DNA from: Cloacibacterium normanense
GTDB taxonomy: Bacteria > Bacteroidota > Bacteroidia > Flavobacteriales > Weeksellaceae
Assembly: GCF_002943105.1 (NCBI RefSeq)
Contig: NZ_PTPZ01000008.1
Location: 1-64,000 of the forward strand
Direction of reading: 5' to 3'
Length of the DNA: 64,000 bases
The position numbers and the translations under genes are program-made. The notes beneath the pieces were generated by a model. That model saw nothing but the letters and a program-made list of their open reading frames with translations, was not told the DNA's origin and made no database searches. Every line of letters begins with the position of its first letter. Position 1 is the first letter of the stretch. Below, in pieces: positions 25,775 to 33,490 of the stretch.

Positions 25775-26224
25775 TTAAAAATCTAGTAAAGGATTTGTTT
25801 TCCACGAGACAGCTTCTGTTAAGAAAGTTTCTTTTTCTGCATGAATTTCAATTTCTTTTTCTTCGTTTTTTATTCCAACATTGATGATGTCTTTTTTGAA
25901 ATCATAAAAAATATTGAAAAAAATGCCGTCACAATTGTGTTGCATACAACCATGAGCAATTAAGACATTGTTTTTGATGAACATTGGAGATTGAACATCA
26001 AAATGACTTTCTAAAAAATCAAATTTTTCTTTGCCCAATAATTTTTGTAGTCGTGTTCTTAAAGCACTTTTTTTCTCGATGAGTTTTACTTCGTAAGGAT
26101 ATTTTCCGTTATAATTTTTCATATAAGATAAACTGCTCTTTTTGGTTGTGCTTTTGATTTTCTTTTGTTGAGCATTCAATTGAAAACTTAAAAAAAACGA
26201 TAAAATAATAATTAAATTTTTCAT
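25775..26224 (-). CDS. Small exported protein with Ivy-like GCxxHxC motif
   Basis: An unrecognised 149-aa protein with a signal peptide of about 18 residues (ending LNAQ) and a Lys-rich stretch. The core has the segment LIAHGCMQHNCDGIFFNIFYD. The spacing G-C-x-x-H-x-C, preceded by a hydrophobic strand and followed by another, recalls the CKPHDC loop of Ivy lysozyme inhibitors, in which the two Cys form a disulphide. It also has the LQKLLG segment and similar size. The similarity is by eye only. It starts 15 bases upstream of the NHL gene and is likely co-transcribed. Confidence 0.6.
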   Translation of the reverse strand: MKNLIIILSFFLSFQLNAQQKKIKSTTKKSSLSYMKNYNGKYPYEVKLIEKKSALRTRLQKLLGKEKFDFLESHFDVQSPMFIKNNVLIAHGCMQHNCDGIFFNIFYDFKKDIINVGIKNEEKEIEIHAEKETFLTEAVSWKTNPLLDF

Positions 26225-26295
26225 GAATTTTTATAATTTTTTACTGTAATTATTTGATTTTCTTTTAGATATATTAGACTGCCTTTTACGGTCTT

Positions 26296-27108
26296 TTAAA
26301 TTGCTTTTATTTCGGTTACTTTAGATTTGTTGAGGTCTAAAGCACTTATTCCAAATTCATTTTTTCCTAGATAACTGCTTTGAAATTTCCTTTTGATTTT
26401 ATAGTTAATTTGCAAACGTCTGTAGAACCATCTTTAGAAAAAGTTCCTAAAATGAAGAGTTTATCGATGATTTTATCATCTGTATATTTCATCGTAATTG
26501 CAGAAAGAATATATTTTGTATCGGTTGGTTTTCCTTGGTAAAAAAAACTGAACAGCAATTTTATCGTTTAGTTTATCCCAACCAACTGGATGAGCAAAAG
26601 TTTCCTCAACTTTCATGTATTGATTTTGGTCAAAAAGATATTTCCAAGCAAGGTTTTGCTCTACATTGAAGTCTAAATTTCCGAACATTTCGTATGAACC
26701 AACAGAAGAAATATCTTCGAGTTGCTTAAAACCTAATGCCAAATTTTTGAAATTTAAAATTTTAATGAAGTGCTTTTTCAGAAATTGGTCTTCCAAGTAG
26801 CCGGAATAGTTGTTTTTGTATGGTCTTAAACTTCCAGAAGCTATTTTTTCGTTCGAAGTTTTGCTTTTATAAATGCTTACATCAATAAATTCCGCATATT
26901 GAGAGATGCTAATTTTGAATTTAGATTTTGAATTTTTGATATAAAATAGATAACCTTCTAAAGTACCATCGCTATTACTTTTTAAGACAATATTAATGGC
27001 TTTGTCATCGTAAAATCCTTTGTAGTTTTTAGCTTTTTGAGCAAAATTCAAAATACTGAAAAACATTGTAAATAATAGAAAAATAGAATTGGTAGCTTTC
27101 ATTTTCAT
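26296..27108 (-). pseudogene. Exported protein gene interrupted by two compensating frameshifts
   Basis: The start at 27108 encodes a signal peptide and about 185 residues. A run of 8 T on the minus strand (26540-26547), one base too long, then throws the frame off and gives an early stop at 26476. The continuation is open in another frame (VQFFYQGKPTDTK... to 26367). One missing A near 26379-26381 restores the first frame, which then runs to a natural stop at 26296 (ending KSKVTEIKAI). The intact protein would be about 270 aa. Both shifts fall in homopolymers, so sequencing error is likely and the gene may be whole. The start overlaps the previous stop (TAATG). Function unknown. Confidence 0.7.
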
Positions 27109-27623
27109 TATTTGGCTCTTTTGTAAAGTTTTTCTATATGCTTGTGAATAGAAACCATATCTGCAACTTCTGGTTTTGATTCTCCGTTAAAAAGAATAAA
27201 TTCTGAAATGGTAACTTTGGTTTTGTAAGGGTATTTCTTTCCAGTTTTAGAAACAAATATTACTCTTTTCCCAGCATCTACATTTATGGTTTTTATTTTC
27301 ATACTGTCTAAATATTTTTGAGCTTGTGCAGTATAGTAATAAGCATCATCCGTAACAATGCTATAATCTTCTTCGTCTAAACCTTGCGTAAGACTATCAA
27401 TTTGTTTTTCAGTAGCAGAAACATGTACCACTTCAAAAGGGTGAATGATTGTTTCTTCTTCTTTTGTGGATTTTTCTAGGGCTAATTTTTCTTGGTTTGT
27501 TGAAGAGATAGTATTTTTTTCAACGGTATTTCCAGATTTTATTTTTTGGGTTTCAACTTTATTACAAGAAATAATAGTAAGGATTGATAATACAATTGTT
27601 ATGGTTATTTTATTGATATTCAT
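27108..27623 (-). CDS. Lipoprotein, paralogue of the 31574-32005 protein
   Basis: A 171-aa protein with a lipoprotein signal peptide (LTIISC, Cys at about residue 20), probably anchored in a membrane. After a Ser/Thr/Lys/Glu linker, the C-terminal domain reads DEEDYSIVTDDAYYY..., then IKTINVDAGKRVIFVS. This aligns by eye with the protein encoded at 31574-32005 (DEFSVIVEDGLYYL..., IKTIKINSSDQVRFLE). The family is not recognised. Its stop overlaps the next start by TAATG, so it is coupled to the frameshifted gene. Confidence 0.72.
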   Translation of the reverse strand: MNINKITITIVLSILTIISCNKVETQKIKSGNTVEKNTISSTNQEKLALEKSTKEEETIIHPFEVVHVSATEKQIDSLTQGLDEEDYSIVTDDAYYYTAQAQKYLDSMKIKTINVDAGKRVIFVSKTGKKYPYKTKVTISEFILFNGESKPEVADMVSIHKHIEKLYKRAK

Positions 27624-27780
27624 GTCTTTAATTTTCTGCGAAAGTAAATTTATTAATCATAATTTTTCTTTAGTAATTAATTAAATGAGGTTTTGAGTTA
27701 ATTAAATCCCCCAAAATACCGTTTCAAGTTATTTTGAAACTAAGTAAATTGAGGGATAACGTTTAAACTGAAAAAAACTA

Positions 27781-29376
27781 TTACTTTTTGATTATCTTTT
27801 TTGTAGTTGTATTGTTTTTATCATCTTCTATTCGCACCAAGTACACACCAGAAGATAAACTAGAAATATTGATTTGTTTTTGAGTGGTTGTAATTAACTT
27901 TTGCCCATGAAGGTTATAAATTTCAACTGATTTTATTTTTCCATCAGATTGAATATTGATGAAATCTTTTGCAGGATTTGGGGAAATAGAGATGTTTAAT
28001 TTGTTTTTCAAATCATTAGTACCCAGATTTGATGTTGTAAAAGAATATACTGCTGGGTAATTAGTTCCACCTACGTTTAGAGAAGCTTGTCCTGTACCTG
28101 CACTATTAGTAGATTCAGCAATATAATAGTACACTGTATTTGGTTGAAGATTAGTTAAGCTAATTATTTGATTTACAACTTGATTTCCACCTTGAATTGG
28201 AGTAGGTGATGATGCTATATTGGTAAGCGTTCCTGTAGATAATCCATATTTTATAACAGATGTTGTGAGTCCGTTATTTGGGTTTACATCAAATCTTATA
28301 TCAGCACTTGTAGAGGTAATATTAAAAGCAGGAGTAGAAGATAGATCCCAAGTTACTGTAGGTCTTGTAACGGCTAAAGTGGTAAAGCTCTTTACTTCAG
28401 ATTCAGTAGTTCCGTTAGAATTAGTAGAAGTGATTTTGTAATAATATGTAGTATTTGCTTGTAAGCCAGTAAGGTCAATGTTTCCTGAAATTGTTCCTGA
28501 ATTTCCTGATGTACCCGTAGAATGTAAAGTCAAATTATTGCTAGAAGTTCCTAAGTATAATTTACAATCACTGGTTACTCCATCTAATGGAATGTAAGAA
28601 TAACTAATTTTAGCACCATATCCTGTTACCTCTGTATGAGATGTATTTGTAATAATAGAATAATTTATACCATTATATAAATTGGTGATTTCTGTTGCTG
28701 TTAAAGCTCTATTGTATACAAAGAGTTCATCAATAGTTCCTTGATAACCTTTAAAGGGATGAAATCCGTTTCCACTCATGCCATTTCCAAAGACAAAATT
28801 ATTTGTAGATTTATTAAGCCAAGCTGAAGAGTTAATATTTCCTTTGTAAACTCCATTAAGGTATAACTTCATAGCACTAGAAGAAGATGGCTCATATACT
28901 ACGGTATAATGACGATAGCTATTCATGTTAGGAAATACATCAGTATAGTCTACTGATAAGTAGCTATTATTGGCATAAACTTCTGAATGTAAATAACTGG
29001 TTTGAAATCTTAAAAGATAGCCTCCATATAATTCAAATAAACTTCCATAACTACTTTGTGGGTTTACAGATTCTTTAGCCCAAAATGATAGTGTGAAAGG
29101 AGTATTACTATAGCCACTAGTTGCGGGAGATATAATTGGAGAAAGGCTGGTATTAATAATTCCTGTTTGACCTTGAAAATAGACTCCACTTCCTCTTTTT
29201 GCTGTATTGTAAGAAATAGTAGCGGTAGTATTAGATCTAGCGGTAAAATTGTTTTGGGAATCATGGCTATTAATATTGGATTCAAAGCCGTAATATGCAA
29301 TTAATCCATTAGTTGGAGCTTGTCCAAAAATGAAAATATTTGCTAATAATATTAAAAAAAATAGAGATTTTTTCAT
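27781..29376 (-). CDS. T9SS cargo protein with LamG and fibronectin III domains
   Basis: A 531-aa secreted protein. The order is: signal peptide (about 18 residues), a LamG/concanavalin-like jelly roll (about 20-235, beginning LIAYYGFESN), two fibronectin type III-like domains (about 240-335 and 345-445, with NTTYYYKITSTNSNGTTES), and a C-terminal T9SS type A sorting domain from SISPNPAKDFINIQSDG to KKIIKK. It is therefore sent across the outer membrane by the gliding-associated secretion system. The LamG fold suggests glycan or protein binding; the ligand is unknown. Confidence 0.85.
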   Translation of the reverse strand: MKKSLFFLILLANIFIFGQAPTNGLIAYYGFESNINSHDSQNNFTARSNTTATISYNTAKRGSGVYFQGQTGIINTSLSPIISPATSGYSNTPFTLSFWAKESVNPQSSYGSLFELYGGYLLRFQTSYLHSEVYANNSYLSVDYTDVFPNMNSYRHYTVVYEPSSSSAMKLYLNGVYKGNINSSAWLNKSTNNFVFGNGMSGNGFHPFKGYQGTIDELFVYNRALTATEITNLYNGINYSIITNTSHTEVTGYGAKISYSYIPLDGVTSDCKLYLGTSSNNLTLHSTGTSGNSGTISGNIDLTGLQANTTYYYKITSTNSNGTTESEVKSFTTLAVTRPTVTWDLSSTPAFNITSTSADIRFDVNPNNGLTTSVIKYGLSTGTLTNIASSPTPIQGGNQVVNQIISLTNLQPNTVYYYIAESTNSAGTGQASLNVGGTNYPAVYSFTTSNLGTNDLKNKLNISISPNPAKDFINIQSDGKIKSVEIYNLHGQKLITTTQKQINISSLSSGVYLVRIEDDKNNTTTKKIIKK

Positions 29377-29439
29377 TCTATGATGTTTTTTATGTATTTG
29401 TTTTCTTTTTTAAAGAATTTTTTTTGAAAATTATATAAT

Positions 29440-29469
29440 GCAAAGACCATCAAAAATGGTGGTCTTTGC
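29440..29469. terminator. Hairpin downstream of the 106-aa gene
   Basis: GCAAAGACCATC / GGTGGTCTTTGC form a 12-bp stem with one wobble pair. The flanking T-tract is weak, so this is a terminator or a processing hairpin. Confidence 0.5.
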
Positions 29470-29479
29470 AAAAAATTAA

Positions 29480-29800
29480 TTATAATTTACTCAGTAATTG
29501 TACTTTTCCGTTCATATCAGACGAAGCTTCAAGAAGTAATTTACCTTTTTTTCCTTTTTCAGAAATGTAAAGTTTGTCGCCTTCTTCCATTTTAATAGTT
29601 GTAGTAGCGCCTTTGGTTAAAGAATAAGTTCCGCCACTTCCGGCATTGTAAACTTGTACTGCTTCGCTGGTGTCATTTTTGATTTTAATGTCAATTTTAG
29701 CTTGAGCAATTATTTCTTTTGCAATTGTATTTGTATACACATTTGAGTTAGCTGTAAGATATGCACTCGCCATAAGACAAGTAAAAAGTACTTTTTTCAT
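29480..29800 (-). CDS. Small exported protein, unknown
   Basis: An unrecognised 106-aa protein. A signal peptide of about 19 residues is followed by a short beta-rich domain with VQVYNAGSGGTYSLTKGATT and EEGDKLYISEKGKKG. The pattern of alternating polar and hydrophobic residues suggests a small beta-sandwich. It lies 18 bases downstream of the 161-aa gene in the same direction and is probably in one transcript with it. No motif fixes a function. Confidence 0.65.
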   Translation of the reverse strand: MKKVLFTCLMASAYLTANSNVYTNTIAKEIIAQAKIDIKIKNDTSEAVQVYNAGSGGTYSLTKGATTTIKMEEGDKLYISEKGKKGKLLLEASSDMNGKVQLLSKL

Positions 29801-29818
29801 AAGTTTAAAATTTTGAGA

Positions 29819-30304
29819 TTATTTTATTAATTGATTGTGTAAAGTTTTGGCAGCAGCTTCGGTTTTAATGAATATAGGGAGATAAGCATTGCCCATATTC
29901 ATTACAAATCCGTCTTTGTTATATTCGCCAGAAAAGTAATTTGCATCTTTGTTCTTGGCAGAAAGTTGTATTTTGTAGATGTCATCATTAGACCATTTTT
30001 CAACATTGCCAATTTCTAAATTAGTATCTTTAAGATTAATGGTGTAATTAAAGACATGGCGTAAATCTCCTCCTTCAGATTGCTTATTATAAGATTCTAT
30101 AGTAAGATATAGTTTGCCGTTTTCTACTCTGGCATATTGTTTTTCGAAGTCTTCTTCGTCTATGCTATCATCTGGCATTGCAGTTTTGGTGCAGAGTTCT
30201 TTACCAGAAATATTGTACGTTTTGCCATTGCTAAATTTACCTGTACTTTGAGCTGAAAGAGAGAGGACAGATCCTAATAAAAGGATTAAAAAAGTTTTTT
30301 TCAT
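29819..30304 (-). CDS. Small exported protein, unknown
   Basis: An unrecognised 161-aa protein with a signal peptide of about 18 residues (ending SLSAQ). The mature part has a single Cys (GKELCTKTAMPDD), an acidic DDSIDEEDFEKQ stretch and several predicted beta strands (KLYLTIESYN, VFNYTINLKD, YKIQLSAKN). It follows the T9SS NHL gene by 10 bases, so it is probably in the same operon. No function is suggested by sequence. Confidence 0.65.
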   Translation of the reverse strand: MKKTFLILLLGSVLSLSAQSTGKFSNGKTYNISGKELCTKTAMPDDSIDEEDFEKQYARVENGKLYLTIESYNKQSEGGDLRHVFNYTINLKDTNLEIGNVEKWSNDDIYKIQLSAKNKDANYFSGEYNKDGFVMNMGNAYLPIFIKTEAAAKTLHNQLIK

Positions 30305-30314
30305 AAACGTTTTT

Positions 30315-31556
30315 TTATTTTTTTATTAATTTTTGAGTTTCAGTATTTCCATTTTTATCAGAAATCTTAAGAAGGTAATTACCCCTTGGTAGAGTTGAAA
30401 TATTCATTTCTTTTAAAGTTGATTCTTTCAGCTTTTTACCAGACAAGTCATAAAGCTCTATTTTAGAAATTGCAGTTTCAGATTTTATCGAAATTTTTTC
30501 TGATGCAGGATTAGGATAGATTGATGTTTTTAGCTTAAGTTCATTTTCTTGAATCGCAAGGTTTGTGTTGGAAATTTTTTTAATTTTTGAATTGAAATAA
30601 TCCGCAATAAAAATATCTCCTGTAGAATTTTTTGTAATTCCATAAGGTGTAAAAAAACTTGAATTAAGTGTAGTTCCGTTTACGTCTCCTGCTGTTCCGT
30701 TTCCTGCAAAAGTAGTTACAACACCACCATTAATGGTCAATTTACGAATTCTATTATTATTACTATCAGAAATCAATAAATCACCATTATTATCTGCGAA
30801 AATAGCTAGTGGCATATTAAACCTAGCACTAGTTCCCACTCCATCAATATAGTCATATGCATAATTACCAGAAAGTGTGCTTACATAGCCTGTAGGAGAG
30901 ATAACTTTAATGGTATTTATGTCTGTTACATATAAATTACCATTTCCGTCAATAGTGATTCCCGAAGGATAGCTAAACTTTGCTGCGGTTCCTTGCCCGT
31001 CAATCTGTCCATTAGTACTTCCAGCAAAAGTAGTAACGATACCTGTAGGAGTTATTTTTCGGATTCTATGATTATTGTAATCAGTCACATAGAGATTGTC
31101 ATTATTATCAATTGCAATACCTCTAGGAGCACTAAATTTTGCTGAAGTTCCTGTTCCGTCAGTATTCCCTGCGACACCAGATCCTGCTATAGTAGTTACA
31201 TTTCCAGTTGGAGTTATTTTTCTGATGATATGGTTACCTGTATCAGCTACATATAAATTATTGTTAGAGTCAATTGCAATTCCAGTAGGGCTATTAAATC
31301 TAGCCCAAGTTCCAAAACCATCTGTGTTTCCTGTACAACTTAAACAACCTGCAAATACTGAAACAAACCCAGCTGGTGATATTTGTAAAATGTTAGATCC
31401 AGAGCCATTAACTACATATAAGTTATTATATGTATCAATTGTAATTCCTTTTGGACCTGCTAATTCGGTAGAAGATGAAAATGTGGTTACAGTTTGTGCA
31501 AAAGCTACACTATTTATTAAAATTGTAACTGCGAAAAGTAGTATTTTTTTTATCAT
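30315..31556 (-). CDS. T9SS-secreted NHL-repeat beta-propeller protein
   Basis: A 413-aa protein. A signal peptide (about 20 residues) is followed by about six NHL repeats of roughly 50-55 residues, each with a form of GIAIDSNNNLYVADTGNHIIRKITPTG. The linkers contain GTSAKF or GTAAKF, typical of large NHL propellers. The C-terminal domain SIYPNPASEKISIKSE...KLIKK is a T9SS type A sorting signal. It is thus a surface or secreted propeller. The repeats are close in sequence, pointing to recent internal duplication. Confidence 0.85.
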   Translation of the reverse strand: MIKKILLFAVTILINSVAFAQTVTTFSSSTELAGPKGITIDTYNNLYVVNGSGSNILQISPAGFVSVFAGCLSCTGNTDGFGTWARFNSPTGIAIDSNNNLYVADTGNHIIRKITPTGNVTTIAGSGVAGNTDGTGTSAKFSAPRGIAIDNNDNLYVTDYNNHRIRKITPTGIVTTFAGSTNGQIDGQGTAAKFSYPSGITIDGNGNLYVTDINTIKVISPTGYVSTLSGNYAYDYIDGVGTSARFNMPLAIFADNNGDLLISDSNNNRIRKLTINGGVVTTFAGNGTAGDVNGTTLNSSFFTPYGITKNSTGDIFIADYFNSKIKKISNTNLAIQENELKLKTSIYPNPASEKISIKSETAISKIELYDLSGKKLKESTLKEMNISTLPRGNYLLKISDKNGNTETQKLIKK

Positions 31557-31573
31557 TTTATATGTTTTTTAAT

Positions 31574-32005
31574 TTAAAATTTCGTTTTTTTGATTGTTAA
31601 AAAATAATTTTGAAATTCGTTTTCTATGTCTGTTATATCTATTTGTTTTGCGCTTTTTTTCGGCATGTAGAAAATAATATCCCAAGAAAGTTCTTTAATG
31701 TTGAATTTCTTAAATCGGCCATTTTCTAAGAATCTTACTTGATCAGAACTATTGATTTTAATGGTTTTGATGTTTTTCTTTTTTAAGAAAATTTTGGCTT
31801 GATCTAAATAATATAAGCCATCTTCTACAATCACAGAAAACTCATCTTCACTCGCCGATTCTTTTTTCAGTTGGTTAATTTTATCGTTAGAAGGCATTAC
31901 AATCACTACTGTTTTTTCTTTAATATTCAATGTTTTTTGAGCCGGTAATACGTTGAATGTGAAAAGAAGTAGAAGAGCAAAAAGGTTTAATTTGAATTTC
32001 ATCAT
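31574..32005 (-). CDS. Small exported protein, paralogue of the 27108 lipoprotein
   Basis: About 143 aa when started at one of the tandem ATG codons at 32005/32002, directly before the signal peptide; a longer frame from 32032 is less likely. The signal peptide is of ordinary type (ending LPAQ) rather than the lipoprotein type of its paralogue. The shared core is EDEFSVIVEDGLYYL, IKTIKINSSDQVRFLE and a C-terminal helix. It lies 17 bases upstream of the NHL gene. The two copies flank the same block of exported proteins, which suggests a local duplication. Confidence 0.7.
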   Translation of the reverse strand: MMKFKLNLFALLLLFTFNVLPAQKTLNIKEKTVVIVMPSNDKINQLKKESASEDEFSVIVEDGLYYLDQAKIFLKKKNIKTIKINSSDQVRFLENGRFKKFNIKELSWDIIFYMPKKSAKQIDITDIENEFQNYFLTIKKTKF

Positions 32006-32073
32006 TTTTAGAAAATTTAAAGAAATTACCACGGAACTTATAGAAAAGTCCCGCAGTAATCATATGAAGAAGG

Positions 32074-33240
32074 TTACTTGTTTGCGTTTGCTTTAGCACA
32101 ATCTATCGGGTCCATTCCAGAGTTGGCATAATCTGTAGGTGGAGTGATATAGTTTTCGGCTAAACTTCCTGGTGCAGAATAAGAATTTTGCTGTTCTATT
32201 TGCATATTCATAAATCCACAAGTTCCGTCTGGTTTTTTGAAAACTGCTACAATAGCCATAATTCTAGAAGTTAAAGTTTTTACATAAATTCCTTGATTGT
32301 TCCTTAAATCTTGATATTGTGGCGCCCATTCACTTGTTGGGTAACAATAGATTGGCGTTTCTTTCCATCCGTAATCTGCTACACGTTTTTTTACTGCTGC
32401 CATCATTGCTTGTTGAGAAGGTGCTTTTCCTGGAGTTGCTTTTTTAGGAAGATTCATATTTGCAGAATAAGCTTCTTCTTTTTTCTTGTCCATATCTTTA
32501 AAGATTTGAGCAATTTTTGCGGGAGGATAATTTTTAATTTTGTCTTCCATTCCTGCTTTATAGAAGAATAAATATTGCTGACCGTCAAATAAATTATGAC
32601 CATAAGGATCACCACCCGAAGCTGCGTAAGGTTCGTCTGAAGCATAGAATAATCCTGGTTCTAGTTGTAGCAAACCTTTTACTTCTCCTTTTTTTACACC
32701 TTTTGCGGGATCTTTGTCTAAATACTGTACATATGCAATATCTGGCATATAACAGTCTCTGTAATGTAAAATTCCTTTGGATTTCATTTGTTGCAATAGC
32801 ATGGCTTTGTATTTTGCATTTACACCAGAGCTAATCCAAGTGGTATATTGAGCATCAATAATTGGATTTCCTTCGCTGTTTTTTTGGAAATGATATCTTG
32901 AATAAAGATTGACTTTGAAATTAGCATCATCAAATTCTAAATACACTTTTTTAAGGGCTAAAACCTTACCATTAGTAATATTTTTAATTCCTAAAGGAAC
33001 TGATGCGTAGTAAATTCCACTTGGTCCATCTTTTTTGAAATTTTGTTTTTCTAAAAAAGGATCTGCAGCATCTTCTTCTAGTGCTTTTAAATCTTTTTTG
33101 TCTGGAGTAATCGCTTTTTTAGCATCTCCTTCTGGTGTTCCTAATGTTTTTTCGGCAACTTTGGTAAGGAGTTTTCCGAATTGAGCATTTGCTTGTAGAG
33201 TAAAGCAAGTAAGAAGGAGAATAGAAATAGTTTTTCTCAT
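32074..33240 (-). CDS. Exported protein, unknown
   Basis: An unrecognised 388-aa protein with a signal peptide of about 19 residues (ending ANAQ). The N-terminal mature part is charged (KAITPDKKDLKALEEDAADPF). The remainder mixes helices with strands, and near the middle is a KDMDKKKEEAYSANMNLPKKATPGKAP linker-like stretch. The end carries PIDCAKAN. It is the first gene of the minus-strand block and is divergent from the sensor kinase at 33491, with 250 bases between. Regulation by that kinase is possible but not shown. Confidence 0.68.
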   Translation of the reverse strand: MRKTISILLLTCFTLQANAQFGKLLTKVAEKTLGTPEGDAKKAITPDKKDLKALEEDAADPFLEKQNFKKDGPSGIYYASVPLGIKNITNGKVLALKKVYLEFDDANFKVNLYSRYHFQKNSEGNPIIDAQYTTWISSGVNAKYKAMLLQQMKSKGILHYRDCYMPDIAYVQYLDKDPAKGVKKGEVKGLLQLEPGLFYASDEPYAASGGDPYGHNLFDGQQYLFFYKAGMEDKIKNYPPAKIAQIFKDMDKKKEEAYSANMNLPKKATPGKAPSQQAMMAAVKKRVADYGWKETPIYCYPTSEWAPQYQDLRNNQGIYVKTLTSRIMAIVAVFKKPDGTCGFMNMQIEQQNSYSAPGSLAENYITPPTDYANSGMDPIDCAKANANK

Positions 33241-33336
33241 AATGTTTTTATATATTAAATTGTGTTTTCATCAATAAACCAATAGCGATATAATTTTTGT
33301 AAGAATTGGCTAAAGTGTTTCTTCATGTTTTTTTTG

Positions 33337-33344
33337 CAAAATTA
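33337..33344 (-). promoter_or_regulatory. Possible -7 box for the 388-aa gene
   Basis: On the minus strand TAATTTTG fits TAnnTTTG, 96 bases upstream of the start. No -33 element is clear. Confidence 0.35.
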
Positions 33345-33476
33345 TTTCTAGTGATGCTTTGTTCTGGAGTACATTTAACCAAATCTGATTTTGGATTAAC
33401 GTAACTAACTTTTAGATTTTCGTTAATTCAAAATGGTTTTTAGTAAACTCTGAAACGGAGTGAGAAGAATTATTGT

Positions 33477-33484
33477 TAATTTTG
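33477..33484 (+). promoter_or_regulatory. -7 box for the sensor kinase gene
   Basis: TAATTTTG ends 6 bases before ATG 33491. A transcript from it would have almost no leader. It also rules out the in-frame TTG at 33473 as start. Confidence 0.55.
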
Positions 33485-33490
33485 TTTATA

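Noticed and set aside
26540-26547. Programmed frameshift at T8
   Set aside because: A second compensating shift downstream makes sequencing error or simple mutation more likely than a programmed event.
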